Shown here piece by piece: positions 35,894-46,570 of a stretch of DNA of 64,000 nt. The first letter of the stretch is position 1; each line of letters starts with the position of its first letter. The stretch lies in contig BCIO01000002.1 in assembly GCA_001599975.1 (NCBI GenBank), forward strand, positions 3,545,883 to 3,609,882, written 5' to 3'. Made by a program: the position numbers and the translations under genes. Origin of the DNA: Cystobasidiopsis lactophilus (Eukaryota > Basidiomycota > Agaricostilbomycetes > Agaricostilbales > Chionosphaeraceae). The notes beneath the pieces were generated by a model. The model ran no database searches. It was not told the DNA's origin and saw nothing but the letters and a program-made list of their open reading frames with translations.

Positions 35894-37413
35894 CTAACAA
35901 AGATTCTGCGCATTGGCGGGATAGTAGGTCGATGCCACGCCTCGGTAGCTATGAAAGGTCATGGTCAGCTTGTATGTAGGCTGAGAAACTGTGCTGCTGA
36001 CCTGGCTCCGTCACGCATCCTCACGATTTGGCCCACCGAGAAGTAAGAAAGGCATCGATCGTAGCTGTAGGCTGTAGGCCGACATTACTGAACATGTTTC
36101 AGACGGTCCAGCAGGTCAGATGTTTGCCTACACATAAAATTATTGATTGCCAACAAGAGGGCACTGTGTGGGAGCGTGAGAATAGCCTAAAGCAATGAGA
36201 AAGCCGACTGACGACTGCGTATATGAGCCAGGGCAGGTGGCGGCGTACGCCGTCTGGCCGTAGTAAGGGCAGGACTTGGTAGTAGCGCCGGCAACGTCTC
36301 GCCATGGAATTGTGTCGCTGACCAGATCCCCGTTCTTTCCGCAAGCCACACCATTGTCCCGTGCAGGTTCAAAGGTATGCAGCAAGTTTAGCCAATGTCC
36401 TGATTCGTGGGCGGGAGTGTGGAGCTGTGCGTAGATGCCGCCACTATGCTCGCCTCAAGTCAGCCTTTTCCACGGACGGGAAAATCAGACGAACGTCAGA
36501 TAGTTGTGGTCAAAGTAAATGCCGTCGAAGTTCTTGGCAGATCCCTTGCTGTCGGCCGAGAAAGTGGCGAAAGCTGAAGCGCCAGGAGTGGAGTACACCG
36601 AGCTGAGCGGATTTCAGCGCGGGCGTCGACACTTGCGATGATTCTTACTCACTACATGTAGAGCTTCTTGGTGTCGACTGCGGCCGATCCTCGGACAGCT
36701 GCACCCCAGATTCAACAACAAGTACAGCTTTGAATGGCTGGACGCACTCTTAGTGAAAGCCGCCGCGGTCGCACTGTACTGGCCACCGCCGGCTGGAATG
36801 GCTTTGGCATTCTGCCAATTAGCCAAAGTGCTGTAGTACCAATGAGTCGACTCCATGAGGACAAAGCGGTGAATTTGGGTCAACGAGCTGTCGCAGCGTT
36901 AGCCCGCTAAGCAGCGTTGTTGGCAACGGGCAAACTCACGGCCCCCGGGAGAAGTCGGCATTCAGCTGAGCGATGATGCCAGCGACCTGCTGGTCTGTGA
37001 TATAACCATTGGCTCTCTGTTTGGATCCATCGGCTGGCTTGTAGTAGAAGTTCTGAAAGTAGACGGGGACTGCAAATTGCAAAGTAAGCAGGGCACCACT
37101 AAACCGCCAGGAATGGGCACTCGCTGGTATAGTAGTGGCAAGATCCTGCATTTGGGGTGGGTCCCTTGGCACCAACAGTATCAGGGGTCGCGTTGGAGAT
37201 GTTGGCCAGGACGGTGGAGGTGGGAATGGTTCCGCATTGCAACGAGCCAGGCTTGATTTTCTGGCCGGCGGTCGGATCAGTAACGATGGGATAGTTGGGC
37301 GCAGGCTTGTCGCCAGTAACGACGTTCTTCAGCGCACGAATCTCCAATTCGCCAGCGTGGACGCCAAAAAAGGAAGATGCAACCACCAGGGCTGCGACGA
37401 GGATACGGACCAT
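35894..37413 (-). CDS. Secreted M43 (pappalysin-like) metalloprotease, copy A
   Basis: Secreted zinc metalloprotease of the fungal M43 type. The signal peptide is MVRILVAALVVASSFFGVHA, followed by a short pro-region. The catalytic domain has VPVYFQNFYYKPADGSKQRA, WYYSTLANWQNAKAIPAG, AVRGSAAVDTKKLYM, FDGIYFDHNYLTF, and the zinc site HESGHWLNLLH (HExxHxxxxxH, at about 36377-36412) followed by TFE. A 32-nt exon encodes the segment ending NNFM, which joins to SYSYDRC and contains the metzincin Met-turn. It ends YYPANAQNLC-stop at 35894. The Gly of HExxHxxGxxH is Asn here, also seen in copy B. About nine exons, with borders shared with copy B. Convergent with TRAX. Confidence 0.85.
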
Positions 37414-38204
37414 TGGGAGCGCTCTTTAACGAGAGTGGTGGTGTAGAGAACGTTGAGATACGAGAACAAGAGTCAAGTGAACCGTGCGGAGGGCCAGCAA
37501 ACCAAAATCTAATCCTGCCCTGTTGTGAAGATCGATTTCGCCAAGGCTTCTGGAAAGGGCCCGTTTAAGGCAAATCCTTTGACCCAGGCCAAAGGCTCCT
37601 CGCCTCATCCATGGAGGAGAAGATCACCAACATGCAGCACATCCTTTTCGCTGGGCAAAAGCGCCGCTGGATCCGTGCCATACAGGCGGAGACTTTTGGC
37701 CAGGGCAGGACTTTGCCTCTGCAAACGGAGTGCGAGGCTAGCGGAGTTGCGATCGGAAGCTTCCTGATCAAGCGTAGGAAGCAGAAGACTATTCAAGTTC
37801 GCACTTCTTCAAAACAGGCCAATCGCAACAGGGCAAAGCAGCAGACGCGTTTCGTCAAGCGCAGTCTGCAGGTGATTTGGACAGGCACACAGGTTGGGAA
37901 CAACCACATGAATGCTCTTGACGCACTCAATGGATAAGGCAACACGGAGGAAACGGAGCCAGGAAGAGGCCTCGAAAAGGGGCCAATCAAGTTGGCATGT
38001 GAAATGGATGGGAGTGGTGGTTCCCTTCGACCTTTTCGCCCCAAAGTGCTCGCCGCCGGTGCAAATGAATGGAAGAGTATGAAAGAAAGAAGTCACAGAA
38101 ATCCCGACAACACCACCCCCGGAAATGCGAAGAAAAGCTTCTTGCCACCGCTGGCGCTGCAATCAGCCATCGGCTGGTGGCGAGCTATCCTACTCACCTT
38201 GCCA
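37414..38204. other. Intergenic between the two M43 copies
   Basis: About 790 bp, containing the copy A promoter and the copy B 3' UTR. Plus frames at 37525-37937 look like chance. Confidence 0.5.
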
Positions 38205-39782
38205 CTAGCACAGATTCTGAGCATTGGCAGGGTAGTAGGTGCTTGCGACGCCGCGGTATGACGCGCCATCACGCATGCGACTCCACTGGCCCGGCGAGAA
38301 GTAGGACGTGCACATGTCGTAGCTGTAGGCTGTAGGCCGACAGCGTCAGAAGATGTCTCAGTCGGTCCAACAGACCAGGTCTTCGCCTACACATATAGTT
38401 CCTAATGGCCTTGAGGATGTCACTGGCGGCGCGACAACGTGAGACTGACGACCTCTGGAACTAGCGGGGCACTCACGCTTGACTGTAAGAGCCCGGGCAG
38501 GTGGCTTGATAGGTGTTTTGGCCATAGTAGGGGCACGATTTGCTCGCGACGTTGTCGACGTTCTTCCACTTCATGGTGTCGGAAACGCTGTCGCCGTACT
38601 TGCCGCACGCAACGCCCTTGTCATCGGCGCTCTCGAAGGTGTGAAAAAGGTTGAGCCAGTGACCGACTTCATGCGCAGGAGTCTTGATCTTTTGGTAGAC
38701 GCCGCCTCTGATTGTAGCCGGCAGCTCAGCGCGTCCACTGCTCGTTGAGAGATGTTGTTACTCACTTGAGGTACTTGTGATCCAGATAGATGCCATCGAA
38801 ATACTTGGCCGAGCCCTTGGAGTCGAAGGCGAAGGTGGAGAAGGCCGAGGCTCCGGGAGTGTTGTAGACGGAGCTTGTCATCTCCACCTTGAGCGCCGTG
38901 TGCCAAGATCAGACGAACACGACTCACTACATGTAAAGCTTCTTGGTGTCGACGGGAGCACTGCCTCTGACAGCTGTGACCAGAGAGGTGAGTAAAAAGA
39001 GGGAGTTTCCTCAGAGGGCTCGCTCACTTTTGGTGAAGGACGCGGCGCTGGCAGAGTACTGGCCGGAGCTGACCGGAATGGCCTGGGCATTTTGCCAGCT
39101 GGTGAGCGAGCTGTAGTACCAGTGGGTGGTCTCGACCAGAACGAAGCGGACGATCTGGGTGAGGCTCGACCTGTGTGTGCGCGCACATAGTCAGCGCCAA
39201 GACCGTATCGAAAACTAAACAAAATGCTCACCCTCTGGAGAAGTCTTCAGACGCACAGACTGGCATTAGCTGGGACCAAAAGGACAGGCAAAAAGAGAGT
39301 GCATACCCCGGTTCAGCTCGTCGACAAAGCCCCTGATCACATCGTCGGTGATGTAGCCGTTGGCGCGCAGTTTCTCGCCCGTAGCTGGCTTGTAATAGAA
39401 GTTTTGGAAGTAGACGGGAACTGTGGCACGCCACCTACGTGGTGAGCGGAGTCGGTGAAATGAAGGGGAAGGGCGCACTCGTATAGTAGTGGCACGACCC
39501 AGCATTGGGCACAGGGCCTTTGCCATCACGCGTCACGTCCGAAACGTTGGCCAGCGAGTGGGAAGAAGGCGTGTGAGTGCCGCAGGTGAGTTCGCCCGGT
39601 TTTTGCTTTTTGCCACCGGCGCCAGTGCTGGCCGGCGCTGGGAACACGGGCATCTTGGGGGCTGGCCTGTCACGAATGACGACGTTCTTGGATGGCGAGT
39701 GCGCGCGGCGGTCGAAGTCGTGGGCTTGGACCCCGACCAAGAGGGCGAGGGCCGCGGAGAGGATGGTCAGGCGGCCGACCAT
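38205..39782 (-). CDS. Secreted M43 (pappalysin-like) metalloprotease, copy B
   Basis: Tandem paralogue of copy A in the same orientation. The signal peptide is MVGRLTILSAALALLVGVQA, with a Lys/Pro-rich pro-region. The catalytic domain reads VPVYFQNFYYKPATGEKLRA, WYYSSLTSWQNAQAIPVS, AVRGSAPVDTKKLYM, FDGIYLDHKYLK and the zinc site HEVGHWLNLFH (at about 38638-38670) then TFE. GKYGDSVSDTMKWKNVD, a 32-nt exon giving ILKAIRNYM, and SYSYDMCTSYFSPGQWS follow; it ends YYPANAQNLC-stop at 38205, identical to copy A. Intron positions and exon sizes are shared between the copies, so the pair arose by tandem duplication after the introns were in place. Pro-regions differ most. Confidence 0.87.
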
Positions 39783-40523
39783 GGTTTGCTGTATGTGACG
39801 GTGTAAAGGAGTGTGGGATTGTATAGAGACCAGGGAGAATCAAAGAGCAGGCAGTAGTTGTAGGAGAAGAAGAGAGAGAGGGAGAGGTGGCATTTTCAAT
39901 CGAACCCTGTTGTTCTTCTAACGCGCCGCTGATCACTTTTGCCAAGGAGGAGGACCCGGTGGCCCAACGGACGGTTTTCTTCAGGCTTCACTGCTCAAAG
40001 AAGGGGGCCAAGTCTTTCTCTTGGCAGTGCATACAGGCCGTTCGAGCCGCTAGAGCCCAGCAAGGCGAAAGGAGTTGGGATTCCGTTCGCTTGAGATCTG
40101 CTGGCGTTCTAGGGTCTTGGCGACGTGGAGAGCACTTCCCTTTGATCAGATCGAGAGATCTAAGAGCAGATGTAGAAGGCCGCGAACAGCATCGTCAACT
40201 GGGCGAGCAACGAGGGACGAAGGGACGCGTTTCATTAAAGAGAGCTGGGCTTCGGGAAGAGCCAGGCGCAAAGCAATTCAGCTCGAATGTGTCACAAATA
40301 TCAACAGGGATGTAAAGCAAACTCCAAACGCGTCGAGGAGGAGAGCAAGGAAACGGGCCATTGAAAAAAATGCACGTGAAATGAGCTCGAGGGAGCAATC
40401 TATGGTTGGGCGCACACTGAGCCTCGCGATGGACCGCAGATGCAAGTATTAAAAGTGTCGTGCCATGCAAAATGCAAAGGGAATCATTCATACAATAGCG
40501 CCACCCTGACGGGCCGCACCAAC
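39783..40523. other. Intergenic, promoter of M43 copy B
   Basis: About 740 bp with only short open frames; purine-rich on the plus strand between 40050 and 40400. No gene seen. Confidence 0.5.
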
Positions 40524-41698
40524 TCAAGCTGTTGCCACCGCCGCTGCTGGGGCATCCGCCTTCTTGGCCTTTTTCTTCTTCTTCTTTTTGGCCCCGTCGG
40601 CCTTTGCCGGGTTGTTCTTCCGCTTGCCCTCCTTCGCGACCGGCCTGGGCTGCTTGTGCTTCCGCTTCTTGACGCTGAGCGGGTTGGCGCCTTTGACCCT
40701 CGAGCGCTTCTTTAGGAGGACCTCCTCGGCTGATTTGATCGGTTTCGCTATTTGAGAGTGGGACTGGGATTTAGAAGTGGATGGAGCAGAGGTGGCAGGG
40801 AGGACGATGTTGGAGAGGGTGGAGGGTGGCAAGGATTCGAGTTCGGCTGGTTGGATGTGCAATTTGCCCTCTTCCAGCTGTTCGTACGTGCTTGAGAAAG
40901 CATTCCACGGGTAGAAATGTCGGGAGGGCAAGACGAACCCGCTTCTTGTGCTCCAAGGTGGCTTTCGAGGGCTGCTCGAGGATCAAGACGGAGCTCGAGT
41001 TCAAGTAGACGATGGGCACGCCTGGGATGCCTCGGAGCTCCTCTCTTAGATTTGCGTCCTGGGTGGCGATGATGTACCGGTGCTTGTTGTCCTTGCCTGT
41101 TCGAATGTCAAATCTGTCATGAAGCCTACGAATGCCAAAGGCTAGAGGGGAGCGCCAGACGAACCCAGCACGGCCTTGATGCACTCCGCAGTCGAGTCCT
41201 TGGTCTGCCAATGCCCGCACTTGCGCCGGATCCACTCCCTGGCCAGGTCCACGCCTTGCTGGCCCTCTTCGCCCACCCGGACCTCCTTCTCGCTCGCTCC
41301 TTTGGACGGCCCCAGCTGATACAAATGGTTCACGCAGCATTGAGTGATCACTGCAATGGAACGCCAATGAGCTGTGGGGGAGCGTGGGCGCTGGGCGAAC
41401 TCACTCATTTTGGGCTGGCCGGCTAGCAGGGCGAACATCCTCGCTTGTACATCGATGTCTTGAGTGGCGATGGCCAGGCAGAAGTCAGAGTCGGCTGCAA
41501 CACTCGTCTCGGTAAGAACGGCGTTCACATGGGCAGACGACAAGGGCTTGCCTAAAACTTGATACGGCTCCCTGTTCCATGGATGTCGCGGTCAGATCTC
41601 CGGGGGGTATCAAAGCAGCGACAAACCACGAACCTGAAGCCAAACGAGGTGAAGACCTGCATCGTCTTGCGAGCCGCCTTCGTCCGCTTCGTCTTCAT
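40524..41698 (-). CDS. UTP23: rRNA-processing protein UTP23 (PIN-domain)
   Basis: Nucleolar SSU-processome factor with a degenerate PIN domain, needed for early pre-18S rRNA cleavages and snR30 release. The start at 41698 gives MKTKRTKAARKTMQVFTSFG, then EPYQVLADSDFCLAIAT (through a 20-nt exon and a GC-AG intron). MFALLAGQPKM follows, then ITQCCVNHLYQLG, WIRRKCGHW and STAECIKAVLG, which supply the CCHC zinc residues of the family. YIIATQDANLREELRGIPGV and PIVYLNSSSVLILEQPS complete the PIN fold. The C-terminus is a Lys-rich nucleolar tail (KKRKHKQPRPVAKEGKRKNN). Length about 270 residues, typical for Utp23. Six exons. Confidence 0.9.
41495..41551 (-). other. GC-AG intron in UTP23
   Basis: 57-nt intron with donor GCAAGC and acceptor TTGCAG. 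It joins EPYQVL to ADSDFCLAIAT, the expected Utp23 sequence (family: EPYQVLVDxDF). The frame is open across the intron, but retention would insert about 19 residues inside the conserved first strand. Confidence 0.65.
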
Positions 41699-42207
41699 GT
41701 CGGTGCTCGTCGCTATCCAAGACAATTTTCTTGGACCCGGTCGTCCGCGCCGCTTTGCTTTGTTGCTGTCTTGTGGTTGCTCAGAATGCTCTTGATGCTC
41801 CCTGCGGCTGGTTTCTAAGAGACCAGAGGCCTGCAGTGACTCTGAACCTCGCCAATGCTCGAACTGGTGCGCTCAGTCAGGCAGTCGTCCGTCTATGCTT
41901 CTAGGATTGTCGTCTGTCCCGCACGTCGACCAATTGCAGTGCATTTCAACGTAAGCCAAGCGACCTCTTCGGTTCCGAGACCAATCGAAGCGTGGGAGCC
42001 TTTCGGCGTCGCTGGTTCTCGGTTGTCAGAAGTGCCTCGTCGAGCCCGCTCTGGTGTGAGAGCGTCACCGACTCGGAGCGGCACCGAATGTAACAAGTCT
42101 TGCTCCGCGTCCATCAGAGCGTGCCGTGAGCGCACAGCTGTCGCTTTCTCCTTGGTCTCATACTCGTATTGCCCATTTTGCCGCTACACCACTGCTCTCC
42201 GACGAAC
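41699..42207. other. Divergent promoter, UTP23 and unknown gene
   Basis: About 510 bp. A reading around 41830-41950 gives CSDSEPRQCSN followed, over a possible intron, by C and AFQR, reminiscent of the second half of a fungal Zn2Cys6 cluster. I could not find the first half, so I do not extend the next gene here. Confidence 0.35.
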
Positions 42208-44067
42208 ATGGCTGTGAATACTCATGAAGAGATTGATCTGGCAGTTTTAAACCCCGTCTTCACCAAAATCGACCGGGCCTTGGTCGCTCAAGAGTTCAAA
42301 ACTGGATCGGCATATTCTCCATTGTATAGCAGTAAGCACGGTTGACGAAGCCAGACCTTTGGTTGACTTATGCTCATATCTCATGAAACAGATCAACCTT
42401 ACGAGCTGGACGGTTTCCCAGAAAGCCTGAGTCAGCCTCGTCTCAAAGTTCTGGGTTCCGACTTGCTGAGCTTGCTGAGGGCGCAGCACTTACTCAGTGT
42501 GCTTACGCCGTGTCTGGAGTAGCGATCAGATTGTTCGTCTCGCGCCTCGAGCTCAATGGTGAGCTTGAAGCAATATCTCTGGTGACCGATGAAGACCCCT
42601 CTACATCAGACGAGGTTGGGAAGACGCGACACCCCGGCCACTCGATTCCCATTCCCAAGATAACTGGCATTTACGCCCTCGGCTATAAGCCATCGAATCC
42701 GAACGCGCCTCTCGAATTCCGCAAGTTCTTCCAGGAAGCAGTGGACTACTTGAAAAGCAATCTGCCTAGTGCGCACCTTGCTTTCCATTTGGATCTTTTT
42801 GCACTCTAATATTGCTCTCGTATGTTGCACTTAGATCGTCAGCATCCTACTGGCTTCCACCGACAGATCTCGACAAATGGATTGCAAATCTGCCTTTACC
42901 TGCTCGCACGGGACTACTGGTTCTCGACTCATTCGCATTCAAATCGTAGGTCACGAACAGTATCTCTTTGCATCCCTGTTCCTGAAGAAATCCACAATCA
43001 TTCTTCGACATGGTGAGTTTTGCGGACTTTTCGATCTCTTCTGCATAGTAGCACATTGTGTGTTCCAGCATCCAGAACCCGCGGAAGACTTCCACCAGTT
43101 GGTTGGTGGTCAAAACCGTGAGCAAATCAAACACCTATTTCATAACTTTGTCCAACGGTGGACCGAACACCTTACAGGCGACGAGACTCGAAGGCACCAA
43201 GACCTGATAGGTGCATATCTTGAACAAACCGAAAGAGCAGCTGCAGAGATGCCATTTACAACAGATTTGGAGCCCGCGCTGGCGAACATCCAGTTCGCCT
43301 TGTTGCACTACGAACGTACACTGGTGATGATCTTTACCGCCCTACCGTCCTTCTGATCCTTTTTGAGCATACAGTCCACCCTGACAAGGCTTCTAAGCTC
43401 TCTTTTCCAGGAGTGCGACATTTCAGTAAAGTCCATCTTTCGGCGGAGGCTGATAAGTCGCTGCTGATTTGAAAAATTCTTTGAAATACAGCTCTGACTT
43501 TATGCGCTTACCTGATCAACGCGGTTGCCATCCGAATGTGTCATGGCTATCGAGAAGACCTTCGGTATCACACAGATCTTGGAATGCAACAAGAAATGCA
43601 AGAGCGGGCTGCGGCTCCTCGAAAATCCCGCTATTATAAAGGCCGCCCAGATAGTGAGCTGCCCTTTCATATGTCTCCATAGATGGTATCAAGGCTCATT
43701 TGCGATCAGTCAAGCTTTGGAGTCGCATACGCCGTGCTTTTGGCGTTCCTGCGATCATTGGCACCTTTTCCCCCAAAGTTCCCGAGCCCTACCAAGTCCA
43801 ACCATTAATTGAGACTCGCTTTAGAATGTCCGACCCGCACCCTCTTGCCTGCAAATGGACGTTGAGGGCTTTCTTTGACCACGCACTGGAGTATCTGCTT
43901 CAACATCTGGCCGGTTTGTCCTCGATTTGCAATGTCTCTATTGCCATCTCCATGTTGAACCACTTCTCGCATTTTTAGATGATGCCAGGATCCATGTCGC
44001 AGAGCACGGCGCAAGGGCTGTAGCTGGCCTTCACGCTCTGGCACAAGACGAAGGAGCTTGGAATTAG
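42208..44067 (+). CDS. Unknown multi-exon protein, possibly regulator-like
   Basis: Unrecognised; the exon model is partial. The start at 42208 gives MAVNTHEEIDLAVLNPVF, then YSPLYS; an intron leads to SSQSSGFRLAELAEGAALTQ and AYAVSGVAIRLFVSRLEL. Later exons read FRKFFQEAVDYLKSNLP, NGLQICLYLLARDYWFST, HPEPAEDFHQLVGGQNREQI, LANIQFALLHYERTL, then AYLINAVAIRMCHGYREDL and WTLRAFFDHALEYLLQHLAG, ending AVAGLHALAQDEGAWN-stop. The all-helical style, with a TNGLQICLYLLA-like segment, recalls the middle homology region of fungal transcription factors, but no zinc cluster is confirmed. An alternative stop at 43356 would split this into two shorter genes. The frame between about 43390 and 43510 is not settled. 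Confidence 0.4.
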
Positions 44068-44298
44068 CAAGGATATACCGGCTCGCGCGATGTAGCTGTC
44101 GATCAAGTTCTTTGCTCAAAGTGTGGGCGGATCAGCACGTTGTTTTTGCCACTTTCATGCTTAGTCGGCAACGCTGGTCTTTCCCGCCGACTTCGCTTCG
44201 TTGAAATTGACTTCAATTTCACAAGATTGCTCGCCCTTATGTACGAAGCCCCCGAGTTAGAAAGACATAGCACCCCAATTGAATCTACTCCAACCCTG

Positions 44299-44853
44299 TC
44301 AGAACGGAGGCAAGGTTTGAGGAAGTCCGACTAACCCGTCAGGCGCAGTGGACTGCCAATTCCAAAGATCAGCTTCCGCTCCCACACCTAAGATGCCACG
44401 ATGCAAGGCTCGACTTACACAGCCGCACTGCAAGGTGGCGGACGCCGCTGTGCTGTAGTCACGCGCCGCGTCCGAGCAAGGAACTGTGAAGCCCTGCAAA
44501 TCCGCTGGCTTAAGAAAGTGGTAGAGAAGGACAAAATTAGCCTACAGATCTATAAAACGTCCAAGATAGGCTGGGAGGTGCGCAATAGAAGACCGATTTG
44601 ACGGCGCTGCCAAGGTATTGGCAACCGCCTGGTGGCGGCGGCTGTTGGATGAGCGAAAGCCCGCATCAACAGCTTACTGCGACTCACCGCAGACGTTAAG
44701 CAATCCAAAAACGACGTCGCCATCGCAGTTGGCTCCCGCGTAGCCTGTGTACGAAGCGTCATCTGTGCGCTTGTTGAGAGCTGGCGTCTTTGGGGGAGGG
44801 ACGGCCAGGGCAATGGCAGCGGCGCTGAGCATGAAAGCCACGGAGATGTGCAT
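44299..44853 (-). CDS. Small secreted cysteine-rich protein, family copy 2
   Basis: Secreted protein of about 125 residues, family unknown. The signal peptide is MHISVAFMLSAAAIALAVPP; NKR just after it is a likely Kex2 site. The mature part begins DDASYTGYAGANCDGDVVFG, then NVCGGGCQYLGSAVKSVFYC, SLSWTFYRS, GFTVPCSDAARDYSTAASAT and CGCSTAPDG, with a short extra tail to the stop at 44299. Four exons with GT..AG junctions; the first intron ends at the CCACCAG acceptor (phase 1). It shares T-G-[YF]-A-G-A-x-C, GFxxxCSD and CxTAP motifs with the neighbour at 45395-45885 and the partial gene at 63772. Effector-like by size and cysteine content; no function is shown. Confidence 0.65.
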
Positions 44854-45394
44854 ACTGGATCGAGTACCTCGTTGGTGTCGCCCAAGAAGGAAGGCTTCCT
44901 TCTGGAAGTCTGATCCCAGCAGCGGCTCGGTGGCGGCCTGTACCTGAGCACCGCTTTGTGCATAGCCGATGTCACCTAGTGCGATGACAGACATCCCTCA
45001 CGACCAGATGGGACGTCGCCGATCAAAGGAAAGAAGGCCAAGCACAGATCTCAACCCTGCTCGAGCGAAGTGCGCCATACTGCTAGCGGCTTTGGGTCCT
45101 CTGGGTTGGTAGCTTGTCAAGATCTTAGGGTCGTGAAAAGGGTGGCATGGAGGGCCGCGAGGCAAAAGCGGTGGCGAAGGCACTGCGCAAAGCGGAATGT
45201 GTCCAGCGGTTTTAAGAGGCAGCGTAAAACGAGCAAATCGAATTCAAAAGCTTGAAAGTCCAAGAGGAAAGGTCCATAATTTCTGCGAGAGCGAGTTGCC
45301 CTCAAGACCTGAATTGACCAGCTCCCACGTTGAAGCTTGATGACCAGAAGCAAAGGCATTGAGTCCAATGAAAGCGATCAAAACGAAAGGTTGC
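44854..45394. other. Intergenic, copy 2 promoter and copy 1 3' region
   Basis: Includes a possible alternative last exon of copy 1 (ending at 45244, ...LWTFPLGLSSF). Otherwise nothing recognised. Confidence 0.45.
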
Positions 45395-45885
45395 TCACCC
45401 GACAGGAGCCGTGAAGCAGCCCTCGGTATCGACCATGGAAGCGGCATTGGTAAGCACGTAGGCTGGGTCCGAGCAGGCGTCGGCGAATCCCTGCTTAGTT
45501 GCTCAACAATGCTCTGGCTTGCTAAAAAGAGACGCACAGTTTTATACCAGCTCCAAGAGTTGCCAGCGGCCTGGGTCCAATGGACAGACTTGACTTCGGT
45601 GCCGAGAGTCGCACAAGAGCTTATGCACGCGGTGCCGGGGATGCAGGAGCCTGGTCGTGACGAATTAGCTTCCTTATGAATACCACCAAAGTCACACTCA
45701 CGGCCAGCCAGTTGGGCAATGATGGAGCCAGTACAGTCTGCGCCCGCGAAGCCAGTCATCGTATTGCCTTGCGGGGCGGCACCGATTCCGACAGGGCCAA
45801 CCGACGAAGGGGTGGCGGTCTGAGTGGCAGTCTGAGGGTAGCCCGAGGCGATGGCGGCGATGATAAGAGATGTGGGTAGATGCAT
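45395..45885 (-). CDS. Small secreted cysteine-rich protein, family copy 1
   Basis: Secreted protein of about 125 residues and tandem paralogue of the gene at 44299-44853. The signal peptide and Thr-rich start are MHLPTSLIIAAIASGYPQTA. The mature part reads TMTGFAGADCTGSIIAQLAG, RSCIPGTACISSCATLG, VKSVHWTQAAGNSWSWYKT, then GFADACSDPAYVLTNAASMV and EGCFTAPVG-stop. Three exons. I chose the stop at 45395 because the related partial gene at 63772 ends the same way (TAPDG-stop). If the GTGAGC overlapping the stop is used as a donor, the protein gains about 33 residues and ends at 45244. Confidence 0.65.
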
Positions 45886-46570
45886 GCTGCACGGTGGGTG
45901 TTGATAGCTAGTGAGGGAGTTGGAAGTCAAGAAACAAGGAAGGCACAACGCCACCAAATTCTCTCTGTGGTTACTAATAGCGCTGGTACCGCACACCGCA
46001 CACATCCACATGAGCAGTCATTAGTCAAAGGGAGGCAAGTCAAGTGCGCCATCTGCGACAAGGGCCTGTCGGAAGCTTTAGAGGAGAGGGAGAAACTCAG
46101 ATCGGCCCATCGTAGACCGCAGCATATCTGGGGGCGCGACGCAGCATCATGAACAAAGGGAAGGACACATAAGCAGCCAAGCAGGGCGGAAGCGCTGTAG
46201 GGCGGAGGATGCGACCTGCCAGCTGACGACCTCTGAGCTTCCAAAGTTCCATAGCCTCAGCAGGGCCGCATTCGGGCCGTCGTCACTCCCGTCGCCATTT
46301 TGACTCAACATCGCACAGAATAGACACGAAAGTTGCATCCCAGAGGTACAAAAGTGGTGTGGCGAGTCGCGGTCCGCTTCCAACAGGTTTGGCTCTCTTC
46401 CCGGGCCGGCGACCCAACCCTTGCACTGCTCACCGGTCTCCCTCCCTGGTTTTCACTCCGACAATCTTCGAGCACAAGAAAGCAAGACTCCAGCACTGAT
46501 ACACACGGGTGCTCGGTGGTCCATTGCGTGCTTTGGAGAGTCTCGAAAGCCAATTGGAGGCTGAGGGAGA
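45886..46570. other. Divergent promoter, copy 1 and PRELI gene
   Basis: About 685 bp. Open frames on both strands are short and unconvincing. Confidence 0.5.

Noticed and set aside
38395-38412. An 11-nt microexon encoding NYM in M43 copy B, and an apparent acceptor loss in copy A
   Set aside because: A common 32-nt exon with an upstream acceptor works in both copies (ILKAIRNYM and ALLLAINNFM), so neither the microexon nor the defect is real.
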